Below are positions 1-7,956 of a stretch of 18,638 nt of DNA, in pieces. The position numbers and the translations under genes were made by a program. A model generated the notes under the pieces. It saw nothing but the letters and a program-made list of their open reading frames with translations. It did not search any database and was not told the DNA's origin. Where the stretch lies: positions 1 through 18,638 of the forward strand of contig CALKYE010000080.1 in the NCBI GenBank assembly GCA_938003765.1. Direction: 5' to 3'. This DNA comes from an uncultured Planctomycetia bacterium (GTDB lineage: Bacteria; Planctomycetota; UBA1135; GCA-002686595). Positions within the stretch are counted from its first letter, which is position 1. The number at the start of each line of letters is the position of its first letter.

Positions 1-422
1 ACGTGCTCGCGCGCGGCCTTGAGGATCGCTTCCTTGTTGTTGATCGAGGCCTGCGCGGGCGCTCCGATCACTGCGTAGATCAGCTCGTCGCGGCGCGGAC
101 GCGCGCGCCGGATGATCTCGCCGATCAAGTCGGCCGCGGCCTTGAGGTTCTTCTCCGAGTCCTTGTCGCTGCGGATCACGCCGTGCGCCAGCGGCCGGTA
201 GAAGTCGAGGCTGAGGCGCTTCTCCGACGCTTCGTCGCCGAACAGCACGTCCTTCTGGAGCAGCTTGCGCGCCACGACGTCCTTGGGATACCCGACGTAG
301 GAGGCGACCGTTTCGCGCACGCCGTTGGAGGCGCTGACCGAGGTGCGCGACGTGCCCAGGTCGATGCCCAGGTAGAGGACGCCTTGATCCTTGTTGGTCT
401 CTTCGGAACTTTGCTTGGCCAT
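1..422 (-). CDS. mamK-like: MamK-like actin-family ATPase (partial, C-terminus outside window)
   Basis: Only the first 140 codons are in the window; the frame runs open through base 1. It starts at the ATG at 422-420. Residues 17-30 carry the actin/Hsp70 phosphate-1 loop (LGIDLGTSRTSVS, core DLGTS 21-25). Residues 43-49 read VGYPKDV and 61-64 FGDE, both characteristic of MamK, the filament that aligns magnetosomes. Residues 118-125 (VIGAPAQA) match the IGVPA strand of MamK. Family members are cytoplasmic ATPases of about 350 residues that polymerise into filaments. The gene follows the degenerate GGDEF gene on the same strand after 53 bp, so co-transcription is likely. No other magnetosome gene is visible, so the cargo or cell role is unknown. 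A general Hsp70/MreB-like relative is the alternative, but the VGYPKDV segment favours the MamK branch. Confidence 0.85.
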   Translation of the reverse strand, partial: MAKQSSEETNKDQGVLYLGIDLGTSRTSVSASNGVRETVASYVGYPKDVVARKLLQKDVLFGDEASEKRLSLDFYRPLAHGVIRSDKDSEKNLKAAADLIGEIIRRARPRRDELIYAVIGAPAQASINNKEAILKAAREH

Positions 423-475
423 GTGGAATGCGATGTTTCGCTGCGGTGGAGAGGACGGGGCGATGCGAGGCGAAA

Positions 476-1549
476 TCAGGCGCCGCCGCCCTGGTCGGGG
501 ACGATCTGCTTACGCAATTCGAGGTTCGCTTGGAAGATCTTCGACATGAGCTCCTTCTTGAGCTCCTGTTGAACGTCGTCCGCCGACAGCCCCTGGACGT
601 TGCGGTACAGCGACGCGACGCCCGGATCGACGTTCTTGGCGGACAGAGCGCGCCTGAGCTCGGCCTCGGTCATTCCCAGCGAGTGCGTGAGCTTCTGGAT
701 GCGCCGCTCGAGCGTGTCGATCTGGCGGCGGTGCTCGTCCTGGCGCTCGCCGAGCGCGCGCTCGAGCTCGGACTTCATCTCGCGCAGCGCGCTGGCGACG
801 ACTTCCTGCTGGATGCGCGCGAGCAAGTCGCCGTCGTCCGCACCGACGCCGAACAGCTCGCGGATCTTCGCGCCCAGGAGCGGACCGCTGTCGACGGCCG
901 CCGGCGGCGGCTCGCTCGGAGCGGCCAGCGGCGCGCGGCGCGCGGGCGTCTCCGCGGGCATCGGCGCACTGGGCTGCGCGCGCTCGGTATCGCGCTGTTC
1001 CCTGCGCCTGCGCTGCTCGAAGTGCTCGTACAGGTCGCTGTGCACGTAGCGATTGCCGCCGCTCTCCAGCGCCACCTTGAGGCCGCCCTCGGCGACCTCG
1101 AGCAAGGTCTCGAAGGCCAGCTCCATGCGGCCCGACTGGTTGTGCGCGCCGCCGATCGACACGGTCACGCGCGCCGTGCGGGGGCCGACCTCGAAGTTCA
1201 TCGCGCGCACGCCCTCGATCATGCGGCGCGCCAGCACCGAGGCGCCTTCAGCCGGAGTGTGCGGCGTCAGGATCAGCAACCGGTCGTCCACCAAGCAGCC
1301 CAGCGCGTCGCTGGCGCGCGTTCCGCCGCGCACGAGGCCCGCCAGGGCCCGCAGGACTTCGTCGCGCAGTTCGCGGCCGTACAGATCCTGGAGTTGCGCC
1401 AGCCGATCGACCGCCACCAGCAGCATCACGATCGGGTATCCGTGACGGCGCGCGCGCTCGAACTCGATGCGCATCAGGCGCTGGACGTCCTGCGGCGAAA
1501 ACAGGTCGCGCCCGGAGCCTTTGAACAGGGAGCTCTGAAACGGACTCAT
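476..1549 (-). CDS. Degenerate GGDEF-domain protein with intact I-site and C-terminal coiled coil
   Basis: The 357-residue protein has a GGDEF-type fold at about residues 21-170, with recognisable VAVDRL (45-50) and TVSIGG (129-134) strands. The signature GGDEF motif aligns to VDDRL (87-91), so diguanylate cyclase activity is very unlikely. The allosteric c-di-GMP-binding RxxD (RASD, 78-81) sits exactly five residues before that position, as in active cyclases. It is therefore more likely a c-di-GMP sensor than an enzyme. A low-complexity Pro/Ala linker spans about 190-222, a charged heptad-rich helix predicted to form a coiled coil about 242-300, and another helical segment about 322-350. 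No membrane segment is visible, so it should be cytoplasmic. It lies 172 bp after the HDOD gene and 53 bp before the MamK-like gene. The start has no clear ribosome binding site. The domain call is firm; ligand binding is inferred. Confidence 0.8.
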   Translation of the reverse strand: MSPFQSSLFKGSGRDLFSPQDVQRLMRIEFERARRHGYPIVMLLVAVDRLAQLQDLYGRELRDEVLRALAGLVRGGTRASDALGCLVDDRLLILTPHTPAEGASVLARRMIEGVRAMNFEVGPRTARVTVSIGGAHNQSGRMELAFETLLEVAEGGLKVALESGGNRYVHSDLYEHFEQRRRREQRDTERAQPSAPMPAETPARRAPLAAPSEPPPAAVDSGPLLGAKIRELFGVGADDGDLLARIQQEVVASALREMKSELERALGERQDEHRRQIDTLERRIQKLTHSLGMTEAELRRALSAKNVDPGVASLYRNVQGLSADDVQQELKKELMSKIFQANLELRKQIVPDQGGGA

Positions 1550-1721
1550 CGACCGGGTTGGGGGCGTGCGCAGGGTGCAGTCCGATGCGCGAACGCGCCG
1601 GACGAATCCGCAGGGTATCCGGGCCGCGGCGCCGTGTCATGGATGCGGCGTGCGGACCGTCGCCGGCAGCTATCGACGCCGTGCGAACGCGCTCTTGAAT
1701 GGCGCGAGCGGCCGCCGCGGA
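1550..1721. other. Intergenic gap between HDOD and GGDEF-like genes
   Basis: These 172 bases have no convincing coding frame. A 10-base direct repeat, GCGAACGCGC, occurs at 1589-1598 and 1683-1692. I see no good sigma-70 promoter match and no T-tract hairpin. The gap could hold a promoter for the GGDEF-like and MamK-like genes, but nothing in it decides this. Confidence 0.4.
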
Positions 1722-2567
1722 TCAGTCGAAGGAGTCGGGCTGGAAGGTGCGCGCGCGTTCGACTACCGCATCGAACTCGGGGCGCTCCACTCCGAGCAGC
1801 TTGTTCGCCAGGGTGGCCAGCTTCTCGAGCGCCGCTTCGAAGGTCGAGCTGCCGGCGCGATAGGCGATCTGATCGCAGATGGCGATCACGGCCACGTGCG
1901 GGTTGGCGACGATCTCGGCCGTCGGGCCGTGGTGGAACTCGATCGCCGCGGCGACCTTGTCGGGGAGTTGCCACTGCTGCGCGAGCAAGGCCCCCACGTC
2001 GACGTGGGTGTAGCCCAGCAGTTGCTCTTCGCTGACGTGCACCGCGACCGCCGTTCGCCGCGCGTGGCGCACGCACTCGAGGTACTCCTCGTCGAGCCCT
2101 TCGAGCATCACCACCTTGCCCACGTCGTGCAGCAGTCCGCAGGCGTAGAAGTCGTCGGGCGCCAGCCCGGTGCGCTTGTAGCAGCTCTCGGCCATGGCCT
2201 GCGCGATCTGCGCAGTGAGCGTGGAGTGCTGCCAGACCTCGTCGAGGTCGAAGTCGGGGATGTTGCGCAGGTGCTCGTAGCGCTTGAGGATCGAGACCTG
2301 CATGACCACGTTCCGGAGCGCGCGCGCGCCGATCACGGTCGCGGCCTGCTCGGCGTTGGTCACCTGCTGGCTCAGTCCGTAGTAGCCGCTGTTCGCCAGG
2401 CGCAGCACCCGCGCCGTCACGGCAGGATCCTGCGCCACCAGGGCCCCCATCTCCTGCAGACCCACGTTGGGGTCGTCGATCATGGCGTTGATGCGCATGA
2501 CGACATCGGGCAGCGAGGGCAGGGTGATCTTGTCGCCGAACTGCTGCAGTGCTTGTTGACGTCCCAT
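1722..2567 (-). CDS. HDOD-domain signalling protein
   Basis: The 281-residue protein is almost entirely one HDOD domain (about residues 12-215). It begins with the typical LPSLPDVVMRI segment and has the ANSGYYG motif (58-64). HD-like residues are kept: H114, the LLHDVGK loop (145-151, H147-D148), H188 in THVDVG and the paired HH at 212-213. HDOD proteins are usually non-enzymatic regulators in bacterial signal transduction, often tied to c-di-GMP networks, motility or cell-cycle control; the exact partner here is unknown. No receiver, EAL or other output domain is attached, and there is no signal peptide or membrane segment. It is the first gene of a three-gene minus-strand group with the GGDEF-like and MamK-like genes. 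A long inverted repeat ends 5 bases upstream of its ATG. Family assignment is confident. Confidence 0.9.
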   Translation of the reverse strand: MGRQQALQQFGDKITLPSLPDVVMRINAMIDDPNVGLQEMGALVAQDPAVTARVLRLANSGYYGLSQQVTNAEQAATVIGARALRNVVMQVSILKRYEHLRNIPDFDLDEVWQHSTLTAQIAQAMAESCYKRTGLAPDDFYACGLLHDVGKVVMLEGLDEEYLECVRHARRTAVAVHVSEEQLLGYTHVDVGALLAQQWQLPDKVAAAIEFHHGPTAEIVANPHVAVIAICDQIAYRAGSSTFEAALEKLATLANKLLGVERPEFDAVVERARTFQPDSFD

Positions 2568-2572
2568 GAATC

Positions 2573-2647
2573 GCTCGGCAGGGACCGCTTATCGGCGCGA
2601 ACTGCGTTGCGAACTTGAGCTGGCAAACGCGGTCCCGCCCGCCGAGC
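2573..2647. repeat. Long imperfect inverted repeat in front of the HDOD gene
   Basis: The outer arms are GCTCGGC (2573-2579) and GCCGAGC (2641-2647). The inner arms are GGGACCGC (2581-2588) and GCGGTCCC (2629-2636). They give 15 base pairs interrupted by one small asymmetric bulge, around a 40-base loop. On minus-strand RNA the last stem base falls 5 nt before the HDOD start codon and would cover the ribosome binding region. The repeat also lies 26 bp and more after the permease stop, so it could instead help end the ABC transcript, although no T-tract follows. Confidence 0.5.
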
Positions 2648-2684
2648 TGCGGCGCGTCGGCGCCCGCCGCGCCGGATCAGCGGA

Positions 2685-4037
2685 TCAAGCCTGGCGCAGC
2701 CACTTGAGCAGTTCGCGCGGGGTGGGCGCCTTGCCGGTCATCAGCAGCCCCACGCGGAAAATTCGCGCAGCGGCCCACATGGCGGCCCACACGCCCGCGA
2801 ACCCGACCACGGCCGAGGCCGGGATCTGCCACAGCGGCACCGACTCCGCCGAGGTGATGCGCAGCATCATCGTGAACGGCGTGAGCGGCGGCACGAACGA
2901 CAGCGCCACGGAGAAGGGGCTGTTGGGGTTCTCGCTGATGAAGAACCAGGCGAAGAACGGGACCATGAAGATCAGCGTCAGCGGCCCCATCAGGGTCTGC
3001 GCCTCGCGCAGTTCGTTCACGGCGGCGCCCACGGCGGCCATCACGCTGGCGAGCATGAAGTACGCCATGAAGAAGTACAGGAGCAGGTACGCGAGCTTGT
3101 CCAGCGGAACGAGGTGCGCGTAGCCCAGCCGCGCCGCGCTCGTGACGCCGACGCCGCCGTACAGCGCGATCACCACCAGGCCCACCGCGCACTGGCCGAT
3201 GATCTTGCCCGAGAGCAGCTCCATCGGGCTGACGGCCGAGAGCAACACCTCCATCACGCGATTCGACTTCTCTTCGATCGTCGAGGTGAGGAGGTACTGC
3301 CCCGTGAGCATGGTCGCGGTCCACAGCAGCAGCATGAACGCCAGCGGCGTGAAGATGCGCGCGAGCTCGTTCTGACGCGCCTCGCCGCCCTTCTTGGTGA
3401 CGGTGGTCGTGACCACGCTCGGTTCGGTGACCAGCTCGCGCACGAAGTCCAGCTCGAGTTCCGCCGCTTGCGCGCGCGCGCGCACCACAGCGCGCTGCAA
3501 CGCGTCGCGCAGCGTCTGCGTGTGCTGGCGCGTCAGGTCCTCGCCCAGGAACAACTCGAAGTTGTTGTTCGCGCGCTGCGCCTCGAGCACGCTGGGCTCG
3601 AAGCGCGCGATCGCCAGCAACTCGCCGGAGCGGATGCGCTGCTTGTGATCCTCGAGCGCTTCGAGTTCGACGCGCGCCACGCTGACCTCGGGCGTCGTCG
3701 CCTCCCGGAGCCGCTCGAGCTGCTCGGACAGCACGTCTCGATACGCCGGCGGAATGGCCGCGCCGAGCGCCGCTTCCACTTCGGCGAGCTTGCTCTCGCG
3801 CTCGCGCTGGAGCCGCTCGGCGTCGAGTTCCTCCGCCACCGCCGTCAGCAGTCGTCCGTCGGCGTCGATCACCGCCAGCTCGCCCTTGAGCAGCTTGGGC
3901 GGCGCGTGCAGCAGGAGCGGCAGGACGATCGCCATGGTCCACATCACCGCGGGCAGCACGATGGCCGCGATCACGAAGGCCTTGGTCATCACGGTGTGGC
4001 GGAACTCACGCCACGCGACAGCGAGGATGCGATGCAT
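2685..4037 (-). CDS. ABC-2 type permease of a NatB/YhaP-like exporter
   Basis: The 450-residue integral membrane protein has the layout of COG1668-type permeases. A first membrane helix (about 20-43) is followed by a large, mostly extracytoplasmic charged domain with helical stretches (about 45-225), then about five helices (228-248, 278-300, 314-340, 348-368 and 405-428). The family hallmark EEKSNRVMEVLLS is at 255-267, just after the second helix. It should form the membrane channel of the exporter driven by the ATPase encoded immediately upstream. The ATPase stop is three bases before this ATG, and a GGGGAG ribosome binding site lies 7 nt upstream, inside the ATPase gene. Family members export sodium, antibiotics or peptides; the substrate here cannot be read from sequence. 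Assignment is confident, substrate unknown. Confidence 0.9.
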   Translation of the reverse strand: MHRILAVAWREFRHTVMTKAFVIAAIVLPAVMWTMAIVLPLLLHAPPKLLKGELAVIDADGRLLTAVAEELDAERLQRERESKLAEVEAALGAAIPPAYRDVLSEQLERLREATTPEVSVARVELEALEDHKQRIRSGELLAIARFEPSVLEAQRANNNFELFLGEDLTRQHTQTLRDALQRAVVRARAQAAELELDFVRELVTEPSVVTTTVTKKGGEARQNELARIFTPLAFMLLLWTATMLTGQYLLTSTIEEKSNRVMEVLLSAVSPMELLSGKIIGQCAVGLVVIALYGGVGVTSAARLGYAHLVPLDKLAYLLLYFFMAYFMLASVMAAVGAAVNELREAQTLMGPLTLIFMVPFFAWFFISENPNSPFSVALSFVPPLTPFTMMLRITSAESVPLWQIPASAVVGFAGVWAAMWAAARIFRVGLLMTGKAPTPRELLKWLRQA

Positions 4038-4040
4038 CGG

Positions 4041-5009
4041 TCAGCTCCCCGTCCGGTGGAGTTCTTCCTCGGCCGCCAGCGCCGCGGCTTCGCCCTCGGC
4101 CTGGCGCACCACGCGCACGAACACGTTGTCCAAGCTCACGCGCGCCAACTCGATCGAACGCGCGGGTCCGAGCTGTGCGAGCTCGCGGAACAACGCCTGC
4201 GGTTGCGCCTGCCCGCTCAGGGACAGCCGCCAGCCCGCGCCGTCGTCGCTGGGCCGCACTCCGTTCACTCCGTCCATCCGCGCCAGTCGTTCGCCGAGCG
4301 TCGCGTCGGCCTCGAGCGGCTCGTAGTGCAGCTCGCGCGGGTCGAAGCGCTCGCGGATCTGCGGCAGGGTCGCGTCCAGGTGCTTGCGTCCGCGGTGGAT
4401 GAGCACGATGCGCTCGCAGATCTTCTCGGCCTGCGCCATCACGTGCGTGCACAGCACGATCGTCACGCCCTTGCGGCGCAGCTCGCTGATCATCTGGTCG
4501 AGCACGACCGAGTTGACCGGGTCGAGCCCCGAGAAAGGCTCGTCGAGGATCAACAGCTCCGGCTCGTGGATCACCGCCGCGAGGAACTGCACCTTCTGCT
4601 GCATGCCCTTGGAGAGCTCCTGGCACTTCTTGCGGCCGACGTCGCGCAGCTCGATGCGCTCGAGCCACTGGCGCACGCGCTGCGTCAGGCCCGCGCGCGG
4701 CACGCCCTTGAGCTGCGCGATGTAGCTCAGGTACTCCTCGACGCCCATCGTGCGATACAGGCCGCGCTCTTCGGGCAGGTAGCCGATGCGGGGCTTGGCG
4801 TCGAGCGCCGTGCGACCGAGCACCTCGATCGATCCCTCGTCGGGGAGCAGGATCGAGAGGATCATGCGGATCGTGGTGCTCTTGCCGGCCCCGTTGGGAC
4901 CCAGCACACCGGTCAGCGAGCCCGGCGCGATCTCCAGGTCGAGGTCGCGCACGGCGTAGCGATCGCCGAAGCGCTTGTTCACGCCGCGGATGGCGATGGC
5001 CGGCTGCAT
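4041..5009 (-). CDS. ABC transporter ATP-binding subunit (NatA-like)
   Basis: All parts of an ABC nucleotide-binding domain are present in the 322-residue protein. The Walker A motif is GPNGAGKST (37-45), the Q-loop region GYLPEE (76-81), the signature LSKGMQQKV (132-140), Walker B LLILDEP (152-158) and the switch histidine H189. The tail beyond about residue 215 matches the C-terminal extension common to NatA-type exporters (DUF4162-like). It hydrolyses ATP on the cytoplasmic face to drive the permease encoded three bases downstream. The ATG is preceded by GGAG eight bases upstream, embedded in a perfect 10-base palindrome (5012-5021). The pair probably forms its own two-gene unit, since 141 bp separate it from the preceding beta-helix gene. 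Function as an exporter ATPase is confident; the cargo is not known. Confidence 0.93.
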   Translation of the reverse strand: MQPAIAIRGVNKRFGDRYAVRDLDLEIAPGSLTGVLGPNGAGKSTTIRMILSILLPDEGSIEVLGRTALDAKPRIGYLPEERGLYRTMGVEEYLSYIAQLKGVPRAGLTQRVRQWLERIELRDVGRKKCQELSKGMQQKVQFLAAVIHEPELLILDEPFSGLDPVNSVVLDQMISELRRKGVTIVLCTHVMAQAEKICERIVLIHRGRKHLDATLPQIRERFDPRELHYEPLEADATLGERLARMDGVNGVRPSDDGAGWRLSLSGQAQPQALFRELAQLGPARSIELARVSLDNVFVRVVRQAEGEAAALAAEEELHRTGS

Positions 5010-5051
5010 CAGGAGCGCTCCGGAGAGCAGCTCGGCGCCGCTCGGTTCGAA

Positions 5052-5124
5052 AGGACGTGCATGTCCTGGAGCTTGCTGGACAGCGGGCTTCGATCCAAGC
5101 CCTCAGTCGCGAACCGCCGGTTCG
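5052..5124. terminator. Cluster of three small hairpins after the beta-helix gene
   Basis: The spacer 5010-5150 contains three inverted repeats. CGAACC/GGTTCG has a 3-nt loop (5110-5124), GGGCTT/AAGCCC a 6-nt loop (5085-5102), and AGGAC/GTCCT a 6-nt loop (5052-5067). They lie directly downstream of the beta-helix stop codon and upstream of the ABC ATPase start. None is followed by a long T run on the minus strand, though the last is followed by TTCG. They may end or attenuate the long upstream operon; a factor-dependent terminator would look similar. Confidence 0.35.
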
Positions 5125-5150
5125 AGGTGCGTTCCGCGCGCCGCGCCGCG

Positions 5151-7342
5151 TCAGCGAGCGCGCGGCTTCAGCTCGAGCTCCAGCAGCGCGAATCCGTCCA
5201 ACTCGAAGTGTTCGACCTCGATCTGCACGGCGGCGCTCGCCTCGAGGGTGAACTCGGCTTCATCGCGCGTCGGAGCATGGTGGGTCCAGTTGTCGATCAG
5301 GAGCGCGCCGTCGACGCGCACGCGCACGCCGTCGTCGGAACGCGTGACGATGCTCCAAGTCCCCGCCGGCAGCTCGAGGCGCGTCGAGGCGAGCGTTCCG
5401 AAGCGCTCGCGCGGCAGACCGGCGGCGGCGAGTTCCGGCGGCGCGCCCGGCAACTGACTCGGACCGCCGCTTCCGTACGGCAGCACGAGCGACGAGCGCT
5501 CGAACCACACCGCCGCCGCCTCGATCTCCTTGCGCCACTTCGCCGCGTCCTCGCGCGGATCGGTCTGGTACGCCGCGACGCCCACGCGCCACTTCGAGGG
5601 CAGCATGAGTCCGCTCGCGACGAGCTCGCGCGACGGCAGACGCACCTTGAGCTCGTACGGCGTCGCAGCGCCGGACTTGCGGGCGGAGAGCTTGTAGCGC
5701 GGCGCGCCCTCGAACACGTCCATCTGCACGCGCACGGCCGGGCCCGCGTCGAACATCAGCGCCACTTCGGGCCCCAGCAGTCGGTACACGTGGCTCTCGC
5801 CGTCGTCGGCGGCGCGCCACAAGAGCGGCGACGCCCAGTCGTAGGGCCCCCACTCGGTGACGAGGATCTTGTCGCGGCCGGCGAGCTGCGCGCGTCCCCC
5901 GACCGCCGCGCGTGTTCCCAGCAGCGTCGCGAGCCGCGGATCCTCCGCGAGTTCCCTCGCGCGCGGCTCCCACTCGCGCTCGAGCCGACTGGCTTCGTCG
6001 ACCTTCGTCGGCGCCTCGGCCGGACCGTCGAACCAGGCCCGCGCGCCGCCGCGCAACTCGAGCGCGAGCGTGTCGCCGTCGAAGGAGTTGGAGCTGACCT
6101 CGTTGTCGATCGACTCCCCGCCGTTGGCCTTGGCCCAGGGCTTGGCGAGCAGGTCCTTGTCGTCGTCCCACCACAGCTCGACCGCGCGCGCGTTGCGCGC
6201 GAAGCGATTGCCGCTGATGCGCCAGTCGCGGCCGTGCTCGACCGCCACGCCCGCGAGCGCGTTGTCAGCGATCTCGTTGTTCTCGACCAGCGTGCGCTGC
6301 GAGTAGCCGCCCCACACGCCGTAGTTGCCCCCGACGAGCTTGTTGCCGTCGAAGACGTTGTCGAACGAGAAGGTCATCTCGATCCCGATCGCGGGCGCGT
6401 ACGAGAAGTCGTTGCCGTGCAGTCGATTGCGGTTGCACCCGCGACCGGCGTGCTCGACGCCCGCTCCTTCGAGCGCTTCGACTCCGGCGAAGCCGAAGAA
6501 GCCGTCGCCTCCGTGCGTCGCCGAGTTGAAGGCCAGCAGGTTGTCGCTGCACTGCTCGAACATCAGGATCCCGGCGGAATCCTGGCCGCGCGAGTACACG
6601 CCGTGGCTGTAGCCGCGCACGCAGAAGTCGAAGCTGTTGTGGTCGACGACGTTGCGGCTCGAGCGGTAGAGCGCGAGGCCCCAGCCCGAGAGGAAGCTCA
6701 TGTCGTTGTCGAACACGCGCGAGTCGTCGACGCGCCGCAGGCAGATGCCGTTCTGTCCGCGGCGAGCGGTGTTGAGGCGCAACGTGACGCGCGCGCTCTC
6801 CTCGACGTAGATCGCCGCGCCGTACTTCTCGAGCCACTGGTTCGCGTCGTTGTCGTGCGGCCAGAGCCAGTCGGACAGGTCCTCCGCCGCGGGCGTCGAG
6901 CGCAGCCGCTGGCGGAAGTTGTCCTCGAAGTTGCAGCCTTCGACGACCAGTCCGTCGGCGCCGCTGGCCCACAAGCCGCACTTGAAGCCGGAGATGCGCG
7001 CTCCACGCACCGTCACGTTGTCCGCCAGCACTCGGATCCCCACGCCGCTCAACTCGTCGTGCGCGCGCTCGGGCGGCGCGCCGAACAGGGGCGTGCGCGT
7101 GAAGCTCACCACCACGCCCTCGCCGACGATGTGGATGACGCCGTCGCCGTTCGCATCGACGATGGGTCCGCCGCTGGGATCGATCACGCACGAGCGCTCG
7201 ATGCGCAGATCGTCGCGCTCCAGGCGCACGATCTGGGGTCCCGCGTCCTGGGCCGGCGCGGCAGCCGTTTGCGCCAGCGCAGACGCCGTGTTCGCAAGTG
7301 CGAGAGCCCCGATCAGGATCGCTCCGAGTGTCGAACGAAGAC

Positions 7343-7346
<4 letters not shown>
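5151..7346 (-). CDS. Secreted parallel beta-helix protein with C-terminal PA14-like domain
   Basis: I choose the GTG at 7346-7344 as start. It is preceded by GGAGG with a 6-nt spacer, overlaps the upstream stop as GTGA, and gives a classic signal peptide (hydrophobic about 8-24, cleavage near ALA-Q at 25-26). The mature protein of 731 residues total shows right-handed parallel beta-helix repeats at about 100-430, rich in N-x-I/V-x-x-N turns (VFDNDMSF, VVDHNSF, NRLHGNDF, VENNEIADN, ISGNRFARN). Such folds occur in polysaccharide lyases, epimerases and surface adhesins; no catalytic motif is obvious. The C-terminus (about 590-731) resembles a PA14 carbohydrate-binding domain, with SDDGVRVRVDG followed by DNW. 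A DANGDG loop (64-69) could bind calcium. It is probably an extracellular or periplasmic glycan-interacting protein. The fold is confident; the substrate is not known. Confidence 0.85.
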
Positions 7347-7918
<572 letters not shown>

Positions 7919-7956
7919 CGCAGTCCGGGGCTCCTCGCAGTCCACTCCAGCATTCC

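Noticed and set aside
476..1549. Active diguanylate cyclase
   Set aside because: The GGDEF motif is replaced by VDDRL, removing the glycines and glutamate needed for GTP binding and catalysis.
1..2567. Magnetosome gene island
   Set aside because: Only the MamK-like gene points that way. GGDEF and HDOD genes are not core magnetosome genes, and no mamA, B, E, I, M or Q relative is visible.
3471..3484. Alternating CG run as a special structural element
   Set aside because: Alternating CG runs recur throughout this GC-rich coding sequence as Arg/Ala codons; nothing sets this one apart.
2677..3942. Minus-strand 421-codon frame overlapping the permease gene
   Set aside because: Same strand but different frame from a clear ABC-2 permease; the product is low-complexity Arg/Ala/Gly sequence.
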